A stretch of DNA of 64,000 bases from Stagnimonas sp965279705 (GTDB taxonomy: Bacteria; Pseudomonadota; Gammaproteobacteria; Nevskiales; Nevskiaceae), in assembly GCA_965279705.1 (NCBI GenBank), contig OZ257257.1, positions 1,426,001 to 1,490,000 of the forward strand, in the 5' to 3' direction. Positions 16,901 to 24,800 of the stretch are shown piece by piece; the first letter of the stretch is position 1, and every line of letters starts with the position of its first letter. The position numbers and the translations under genes are program-made. A model generated the notes under the pieces. It saw only the letters and a program-made list of their open reading frames with translations, was not told the DNA's origin and ran no database searches.

Positions 16901-18842
16901 CCAGCTCGCGGCGCTGACCGGCATCGATGCACGTCGGCACCGGGAACAACACCTGCGCCCGCGACGGCGACCCTCGTGCAATAGCGTTGTGCTCGATGAA
17001 ATCGAACCAGTCGCGCACGGCCGGAAACTGTGTGGCGAGATCGCCCAGCATGTTGGGGTATTGCGAGCCTTCGCCGGGGAACAGCAGGCAGAGCTTGCCG
17101 GGCGCCGCGCCCGCGCCGTAGTGAATGCCGTTGCGGGTCTTGAACGGGGCCAGGTCCACATCCACCAGTTTGGCGATGGCCTGTTCGAGTTTCTTGACGA
17201 GATCGGCGGCATCGCTGGCAACGATGGCGAGGCGGTGTGACCCCAGTGCTTCGGCACTGGCGGCCAATGCAATTTCATCCAGCGTGGCGGGCGCGGGGCC
17301 TTGCAGATGTGCGAGCGCGTGCTGCGCTTTGCTCGCGAGCAGGATGGCACTGTCGGCCGCCAGTACCAGCAGATCGGAGTTGGCAGGCCCGTGCAGCGCG
17401 GCGATCGGCTGCGGCACGGGCGCAACATATTCCTCAAGAATGAAGTGGCTGTTGATGCCGCCAAAGCCAAAGGCATTCACGCCGGCGCGGCGCGGATGCG
17501 CCTTGCCATGCACCCAGGGGCGCGTCTCGGTATTGAGATAAAAAGGTGTTTTATCGAGTCCCAAGGTGGGATCAGGCTCGTCGCAGAGCATCGGCGGCAG
17601 CACCTTGTGGTGCAGTGCCAGTGCGGTCTTGATAAGCGCCGCCGCGCCGCTCGCGGGCATGCAGTGGCCGATCATGGATTTGACGGCCGTGATGCCGATT
17701 TGTGGGCCGGGAGGTCTGCCGGGTGATGACCCGGCGCCGCGCCCACCAAACACGGTGTTGAGCGACTCGATCTCGGTGCGGTCGCCGATGCTGGTGCCGG
17801 TGCCGTGTGCCTCGATCAGATCAATCGTGTCGGGGTCGATGCCGCTCGATTCATAGGCGCGGCGCACGGCCAGCACCTCGCCTTCGAGCCGGGGTGCGAG
17901 CAGGCCCTTGGCCTTGCCGTCGCTGGCGGTGCCGATGCCACGGATGACGGCGTAGATACGGTCGCCATCGCGTTCGGCATCCGCACGGCGCTTGAGCACC
18001 ATCAGCCCCACGCCCTCGCCTAGCAGCGTGCCTTCGCTGCCTTTCTGGAAAGGCCGAATCTTGTCCCGCGAGAGCGCGTTGATGCGGCAGAACTGGATGA
18101 AGATCTGCGGCGGCGTGTGGGCGTGGATGCCGCCGGTAATCATCAGGTCACAGCGGCCCGACTCCAGCTCGCGCACAGCCTGCTCGACCGCGATCAATGT
18201 CGAGGCGCAGGCGGCATCGACGATGCAGCTCGGCCCCATCAGATTGAGACGATTCGCAATCAAGCCGGCGATAACGTTGGGCGTCAGCACGCCGATGTGC
18301 TCGGCCTGGAAGGGCATGAGCTGGGTCTTGAGCGACTCCTGCAGCGCCTTCACCTCGCTCTCGGCAAAGTCGGGACGCAGCGCGCGCACGAAGTCCATTG
18401 CCTGGTCGAGAAACAGGCTGCGCGCCATCGAGCTGCCGAGCGCCTTGTTGCCGTAGGTGCCGCGCCCCAGAATCACGCCCGCTTTGGTGTTGTCGAACGG
18501 CTTGTCGAGATAGCCCGAATCGGCCAGCGCATCGCGTGCGAATTGCAGCGCCAGCAGGTGGTCGGGGTCACTGCCCGCCGCCACGCTCGGCATCACGCCG
18601 AAACTCTGGGGATCGACCTGCGCCAGGTCGCGCAGAAAGCCGCCCTTGGTGGTGTAGATGCGGTCGTCGGCGGTGGTGTCTTTCTCGAAATACGGCCCCA
18701 CCCATTCCGGGTCGGCATCGGCCACCGAGTCCACCTTGCCGAGGATGTTGCGCCAGTAGGCCTGCGCATCCTTCGCACCGGGGAAGCAGGCGGACAGGCC
18801 GACGATGGCGATGTCGAGTGGCTTTGGGACTGGCGCGCTCAT
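13968..18842 (-). CDS. iterative lipid/polyketide synthase 2: KS-AT-DH-PPTase
   Basis: 1624 aa. The KS (about 8-475) has an intact Cys-His-His set: DAACAST Cys212, EAHGTGTS His346, GHCMPASG His393. The AT (about 585-925) has GEGSQ, the nucleophile GHSTGE Ser686 and His801. A Pro/Ala-rich linker (about 975-1005) leads to a hotdog dehydratase (about 1065-1350) with His1084 in RDHAIGG and Asp1271 in VLDAAGQ. The C-terminal 240 residues are a Sfp-like phosphopantetheinyl transferase: LSLSHS, LGIDYQ (Asp1508; the usual Glu after it is Gln) and WCAKEAAAKA. There is no ACP, KR or thioesterase, so it must work on the ACPs of the gene 8 bp upstream. It resembles PfaC/HglC-type proteins, but the PfaC partner KS is normally a chain-length factor. 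The product is not predictable. Confidence 0.9.
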   Translation of the reverse strand: MSAPVPKPLDIAIVGLSACFPGAKDAQAYWRNILGKVDSVADADPEWVGPYFEKDTTADDRIYTTKGGFLRDLAQVDPQSFGVMPSVAAGSDPDHLLALQFARDALADSGYLDKPFDNTKAGVILGRGTYGNKALGSSMARSLFLDQAMDFVRALRPDFAESEVKALQESLKTQLMPFQAEHIGVLTPNVIAGLIANRLNLMGPSCIVDAACASTLIAVEQAVRELESGRCDLMITGGIHAHTPPQIFIQFCRINALSRDKIRPFQKGSEGTLLGEGVGLMVLKRRADAERDGDRIYAVIRGIGTASDGKAKGLLAPRLEGEVLAVRRAYESSGIDPDTIDLIEAHGTGTSIGDRTEIESLNTVFGGRGAGSSPGRPPGPQIGITAVKSMIGHCMPASGAAALIKTALALHHKVLPPMLCDEPDPTLGLDKTPFYLNTETRPWVHGKAHPRRAGVNAFGFGGINSHFILEEYVAPVPQPIAALHGPANSDLLVLAADSAILLASKAQHALAHLQGPAPATLDEIALAASAEALGSHRLAIVASDAADLVKKLEQAIAKLVDVDLAPFKTRNGIHYGAGAAPGKLCLLFPGEGSQYPNMLGDLATQFPAVRDWFDFIEHNAIARGSPSRAQVLFPVPTCIDAGQRRELEDRLYEMDIAAESVFAANMGLHALFTQLGFAPDALLGHSTGENSALTAAAVNKVQSRNEIARIVTDLNTIYRQLEAAGQITEGTLLTVGGLSAELRSALLQKLKEPGSSVQLAMDNCPNQVVLFGSSEATAALKEELATAGALCALLPFGRAYHTPLFKPLADAFRTYFAALDVGAARTTLYSACSVGPFPADAAGIRELCCQQWQSPVRFTETIERLYADGVRVFLEIGPSGNLTSFVGDTLKGKPDVLALASNNRRKSGMAQLHATLAQLFVAGVPFTPQALFAERAIAPLALMTPPRAAAKPRLQLKLITPTLTLPEAFRKPLPKLVERVVETVHAPAAPPALAAPSAMPTAASSSDPRMAALNAHFSLMQDFLDSQARVLGLATAAPAALVQAVASKPLAAFPMLGTVVEETPTRLVTERTFDIREDLFLRDHAIGGVPTPRDPSLLPLPVIPFTFSMELVAEAGARLLNRQGWVVTAIEDARGSRWLSLDSGQIPLRIVAEQQSANGAEARIACRIFLRGEGTTPGGMLVFEGVVVLAAFYPAAPAPMPWAASDDEAPRLHIAGQVYQHGMFHGPRLQGCTAVRRWGHGGMEAEITAIPTHDYFASTQPQFQFDAAVLDAAGQIAGFWLREYFAEVRNCFPFRVRALRLFAPPPPAGTKLTCRGAIAMQGETQLEARWDLFGADGQLVMQSEGWEDRVFAVPDRFHAFRMNPDAAPLSVPALTDRLPAELCVRRLEPLPEGLLDEGGTIWKRVLAHMILSRAEREAFYKLPAQGERREEWLMGRLAAKDAVRDYLQRRGTAALAAADVEILEGPHGKPVVRIAALPDLVPPALSLSHSQRWAVAVASDASVSLGIDYQRPDRVRGEHLISGGFSAAEHVLIAAQEPERSQQAIALWCAKEAAAKAAGTGLEGRPLDWQVVAAHLDVRSGAPAVARVRRLCLDYDCALHFEADGAVIALCVTAAPTPSPSLTH

Positions 18843-18850
18843 GCTCAGTG

Positions 18851-21800
18851 TCAGGCAGCCTTTGCGGGCGTCTGAGCGCGTGGCACCAGCATGGCCGTCG
18901 CTTTCGCCAGCGCCTTCTTGCCGCCCATGGCCAGTAGCTCTACCGTCACCGACTGAACGCCCGGCTCGGAATGCGTTGCGGCCTTCGCGCGCAAGCGCAC
19001 GGTGCCGCCGGCTTCACTCAAGCCTTCAGTGCGCAGGTCGAGCAGCTCGCTGAGTTGCCACTGCGGCCAGCCGAGTGCAGCCAGCTCGCTCAGCAATTCG
19101 GAGGCCAGCTCGCGGGCATCGAGACCATCGGCGACGGGATCGAACAGCGCATCGGCGAGCACTGAGCCGCCGGCACCGACGCGCAACTCTTGCGTGATGC
19201 GCGACGTGATAGCTGCAACGGGCACTGCGGCCGGGTCGTGATCTGGGAGGCTGATCGCGTCATCGCCCCAAGGCCCAACACCGGCAACGACTTCGACCTG
19301 ACCGGGTGCGGCGTAGGCGAGTTCTTCGAGGTAGAAACGGCAGCCGTCGGCGAGCGGGATGGGCTCCATGCCGCGTTCGCGCAGTGCGGCCTTCACACCC
19401 TCGCTCGCCATGCCGGCATCCCAGGGGCCCCAGTTCATCGCACTCACCCGCACGCCCGGCCACTGGCGATGCAGCTGCCAGGCAAGGCGGTTCAGCGTCT
19501 CGTTGCCGGCGGCGTAATCGCTCTGGCCGCGATTGCCGTAGCGACCGGCGACCGAGGTGAAGAAGGTGAGCGTCTTCAGCGTGTCGGGCTTGAGCTTCTG
19601 CGAGAGCACGAAGGCCGCGTCGAGCTTGGTGCCGAGTACGCGCTCGAAGGACTCGGCGTTCTTGTTGGCCAGCAGCTTGTCTTCGATCACGCCTGCCGCA
19701 TGCAGCACGGCGTCGATGCGGCCGTGCGTGGCATACAGCGAGTCGATGAGCGCGCCAAAGCTCGCTTCGTCGCGCACATCGCAGGCGCGGTAATCCACTG
19801 TCGCACCCGTCGCTGCGAGCTTCGCCAGGTTGTCGCGGATTTCACGATCCACCAGCACCTTGCCCACCTCGCGGTCAATCTCGACCGGCTTCGGTTTTTC
19901 GCCACGCGCGATGCGCGCGGCGAGCAGGGCTTTCTTCAGTGCGGATGCGTCCTGGTGCGGCGTGGTTTCTGCTGTCTCCGGCGCGGGTGCTGCGGTGCGG
20001 CCCAGCAGCACGAGCCTCATGCCGGGCAGGGCCATCGCCTGCAAGATGCCCGCCGTGATGCCGCGTGCACCGCCCGTCGCCAGCACCACCCAGTCGCCTG
20101 CGGGTTTGACGGCGGCGGCTTCGGCACGCGGCAGCAACACTTGAAGAGCAGTGACGCTGCCGTAGCGTGTGGTGCCGAGGTAACCGGCCTCGTGTGCGCT
20201 GTCGTCGGCGAACAATTCCTGCGTCAGTCTGAGTGCAATCTCGGCTTCGGTCTGGCCGTCGAAATCCACCGCGCGCAGACGCGCATTGGGATATTCGTAG
20301 CGCAGGCAGTTGAGCATGCCGTTGGCCCCACCGCCGGTGGCGAGACCTGCACCGCTGCTGTCGCGCCCGAAGCGGCCACCGAGGCGGCTGGCGGCGATGA
20401 CTTGTGCCGTAGCGAGGTCATCACCCAGGGCTTGCAGGGCGTGGAAAAAGCCCAGCACGTCGCGCTGGTAGGCGCTCTTCCAGTCCGCGAGAGTCACCGC
20501 AGTGGCGGGCTTGAGGCCGTGCAGATTCAACAGCGCGACCACCGGGCCGTGTGCATGCCTTGCTGTGGTGAGCGCGGCATCGAGACCGGCACGGTCGGTG
20601 GCGGCGATGGCGATGGGCGTGAGGCCGCCCGCCTGCAACTGCTCGCTCACGTCGCTCATCAGCACGCCCGGCTCGCCGAGCAGCACGGCCAGCCCGCGCA
20701 GGGCGCGGGTGGCTTGCGTCAGCGGCAGCGCGCGTGGCTGGATGACATAGCGCGCCAGCGGCTTGTTGCTCGCCGCTGCGATGACGGGGACCGCGACGGG
20801 TGCGGCGGCCACCGCAGGCGATGCCGTGCCTTGCAAGCCTGCGAGCTTTTGCAGAATGGTCGCCAGCGACTTGGCCTTGGTGAAAGTCTCCATCTGCGCC
20901 TGCATCGCCGCGCTCAGTTCGGCGGGCAACGCCTTGCGCAAAGCGCCGATGATCTCGACGCGCTTGATCGAGTCGATGCCGAGATCGGCTTCGAGGTCGG
21001 CGTCCAGTCCCAGCATGTCGGTGGGGTAGCCAGTGCGCTCGGCGACGATGCCCAGCAGCAGGCTTTGCACGTCCACACTCGGCGGTGCTGCGGCTGGCGC
21101 GCGGCTGACGGCGACGGCGGCTGCCACGACAGTGCTCACCGCACCCGCACTACCTTGCAGTGCGGCCAGCGCGCTCAAGATCGCGGCCAGCGATTTGGCC
21201 TTGGTGAAGCGTTCCATCTGCGCCTGCATAGCCGCGCTCAACTCGGCGGGCAGGGCCTTGCGCAGCGCGCCGATGATCTCGACGCGCTTGATGGAGTCGA
21301 TGCCGAGATCGGCTTCGAGATCGGCATCCAGCCCCAGCATGTCGGTGGGGTAGCCAGTGCGCTCGGCGACGATGCCCAGCAGCAGCGGCAGGGCATCGAC
21401 GGCGGCCGCAGTGCTGACCACGGTGGTCTCGACCGAGACGGTGGTCGTGGTCGTCGTGGTGGTGATGGAGGCCGAAGGTTGCAGGGCATCGAGCGCCGCC
21501 AGAATCGCGGCGAGCGATTTGGCCTTGGTGAAGCGTTCCATCTGCGCCTGCATCGCGGTGTTCAAGTCGGCAGGCAGGGCTTGCCGCATAGCACCAATGA
21601 TCTCGACGCGCTTGATCGAGTCGATGCCGAGATCTGCTTCGAGATCGGCGTCCAGCCCCAGCATGTCGGTGGGGTAGCCGGTGCGCTCGGCGACGATGGC
21701 GAGCAGCAGGGTGGCGAAGTCGGGAGTGGTGCTGGCGACGGTCGCCGCCACCGCGATGATGGGTGCGCTGACTGGCAAGACGCTGGCCGCGACGGGGATG

Positions 21801-24800
21801 GAGGCAGCAATAACGGGCAGGGGTGCAGTTTCGATGCGAGGCGCTGCGGCGTGCATCACGGGCGCAGCAGCCAGCGCTGCAGCGGGCGCGCTGCCACCGC
21901 CCATGAACTGCTGCACCACGCGCTCCTGCAAGCTGAGGAACTGCCGCATGGTCTGCTGATAGGCGACGAGCGCCTCGCTGTTCAGTGCGCTGCCTGCCAT
22001 TACTGGTGTGGCGGCAGTGGCGGGCGCAGGCACGGTCACGATCTGAGGTGCGGGCGTGAGTGCGGCGATCTGTGCCGCCGCCGCCGTCTGGCGCGTGGCA
22101 GCAGTGAGTGCGGGGGCCAAGCCCGTGCGTAATACCAGGTCATCGAGCGGCCGTGCGCAACCGCCGCTGACCATCCAGGTGTGCTTCGGCAGCACCGGCG
22201 CGCGGCCGCGTTCGAGCACGGTGGCGAGGTCAAGCAGGGCGAGATCGCGGCGGGCGAACAGGGCCGTGCTGCGCCAGGCGACACCGGCGACGAACAGCTC
22301 GGCAAGCCCGCTCAAGAGTCCCCGCAGGCCGCCACCATTGCCATCCAGCGAAACGGCGAGTGCGGGCTTGCCGCTGAGCGTGGCGCGGGCCATGTTGGTG
22401 CAGATGCTCTTGGGGCCGAGCTCCACGAACACGCGGCAGCCCGCGCCGTGCATGGCCTCGATCTCGCGCACGAACTCGACGCGGCTCAAGAGGTGGGCAT
22501 CGAGCTGCGCCTGCATCGCCGCAGGCTCGGCCGGGTAGGGCAGTGCGCTGCTGTTGGCGTAGACGGTGAGGCTCGCCGGTGCAAAGCGCGTCGCGGCAAT
22601 CGCTGCCGAAAGCGCGGTCTTGGCCGGTGCCACCAGCTCGGTGTGAAACGCGCCGGACACCGGCAGCACGGTGGCTTTCAAGCCGACCTGGCCGAGCTTG
22701 GCGACGGCCTTCTCGACGGCGGCTTTCGGCCCCGAAATTACGCTCTGCTCCGGCGTGTTGTGGTTGGCGATGATGACGCCCGCGAACTCGGCGATGAGAT
22801 CGGTGATCTGCTCGCGCCGACCCTGCACCGCCGCCATGCCGCCCGGCACGCTGGACTTGGAGGCCGAGGCCATCGCCTCGCCGCGCACGGCGGAGAGTTT
22901 CAGGAAATCCTCAGTGCTCAGCACGCCTGCCGATAGCAGCGCCGAATACTCGCCATAGCTGTGGCCTGCGGCTGCCGTGGCCTTCAGGCCGAGTCGTAGT
23001 GCTAAGCGCAGATAGCCCAGCGAGAGCGCGCCAATCGCAGGCTGAGCGATGCGTGTGTCGGTGAGAGCCGCGACTTGTGCTACTTCGGTCGCCTCGTCGA
23101 AGGCCGAGGCCGGCATGAGGTAGCTGGAGAGCGCCTGCGGTGCGTGCGAGGCGAGCACACGGTCGGCCAGTTCCAGCGCCTCGCGCAGCTCGTCGAAATA
23201 CAGCGCCGTCTCGCGCCCCATGTTGAGGTGCTGCGCGCCCTGGCCGGGGAACAGGAAGGCGATCTCGCCGCTCGCGGCAGGCGTGGCCGTGTTGCAGCGG
23301 ATGTGCGCGGGCAGAGGCTTGCTGCTGCCCTTGAGCTGGATCAGCAGGGTCTCGATATCTGCCGCGAGGGTCGTCGCACTGCTGGCAACGATGGCGGCCG
23401 TGACCGGCTGCGCACCTGCGGCTTCGGCCTCACGCGCGAGTGCGAAGGCGAGTTCGGCAAGATTCAGGCGCTCGGTCTGGCGCAGGGCGGGCAGCAGGGC
23501 AGTGAGCTTCTCCGTGAGTGCGGCTGTCGTCGCCGCCTTGAACAGACAAAGCTCATGCGGCCAGCGATCCGCACCCGCAGGGGCGGCATGCGCCGGATAT
23601 TCCTCCAGCACCACATGGAAGTTTGTGCCACCGAAGCCGAAGGCCGAAGCGCCACCGCGACGCGGATGCGCCGGGTGCGCGAGCCAGGGGCGGGCCTCCT
23701 TCAAAAGCATCACCGGCGAGGCCGCATCGGCAATCGGCTCGATGGGATTTTCGACGCCCACATGCGGCGGCAGCACGCGGCGGTGCATGGCGAGCACGAC
23801 TTTAATCATGCCGCTCACGCCTGCGGCGGCCTTGGTGTGGCCAAGGATGGTTTTCACCGAGCCGAGCGCGACGCTCTTGGGCGCAGCGCCCGCCTGCGCG
23901 AGTGCGCGGCAGATGGTCTGCGCCTCGGCGCGATCACCCACGCTGGTCCCGGTGCCGTGGGCTTCGATCAGACCTAATGTCGCGGGCGAGAAACCGGCCT
24001 TGGCATAGGCGCGGTCGAGTGCGCGCACCTGGCCCTCGCTGCGCGGCGCGGTGAGACCGAGTGCCTTGCCATCCGACGAACCGGCGGCAGATTTGATGAC
24101 GCCGTAAATGCGATCGCCATCGCGCTCGGCGTCGGCAAGGCGCTTGAGCACGACCATCGCCACGCCCTCGGAGATGGCAATGCCATCGGCAGCCGTATCA
24201 AAAGTTTTCGGCTGACCGGTGCCGGAGAGCGCGGAGGTCTTGGCGAAGGCCATGAAGGCATAGGCCGACTGCGTGGTGTCGAAGCCGCCAGCGAGCGCGA
24301 CATTGCTGCGCCCTGTTTCCAGCTCGTTGACCGCGACGCTGATCGCGGCGAGCGAAGAAGCGCAGGCGGCGTCGATGGTGTAGTTGATGCCGCCGAAATC
24401 CATGCGGTTGGCGACCCTGCCGGCTGCCACGTTGAGCAGGGTGCCGGCGAAGGATTCCTCGGTCCATTCTGGCAGGCGATCCCACACTTGGTCGCTGAGG
24501 TTTTCGACGAAGCGCGGCAGCTCGGCGCGCAGGGCGTACTGGGTTCCGAGATCGCCAGCGCCGCCACCGGCACCGAGCACGATGGAGGTGTTCTCGCGGT
24601 CGTAACCCCCGTTGGCATAGCCCGCATCGGCGAGCGCACGGCTGGCGGCTTCGAGCGTGAGGATTTGCAGCGGGTCGATGGATTTCATCGACTTGGGCGG
24701 GATGCCGAAGCGCGTCGGGTCGAAGCTGATTTCGTCCAAGAAACCGCCCCACTTCGAATAGACCTTGTCTTTCTGCTTAGGGTTTTCGTCGAAGTAGAGT

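Noticed and set aside
19190..22132. 980-codon plus-strand open frame antisense to synthase 1
   Set aside because: Antisense shadow of GC-rich coding DNA; composition is His/Arg/Gln-rich low complexity, and the opposite strand encodes the ACP and KR domains.
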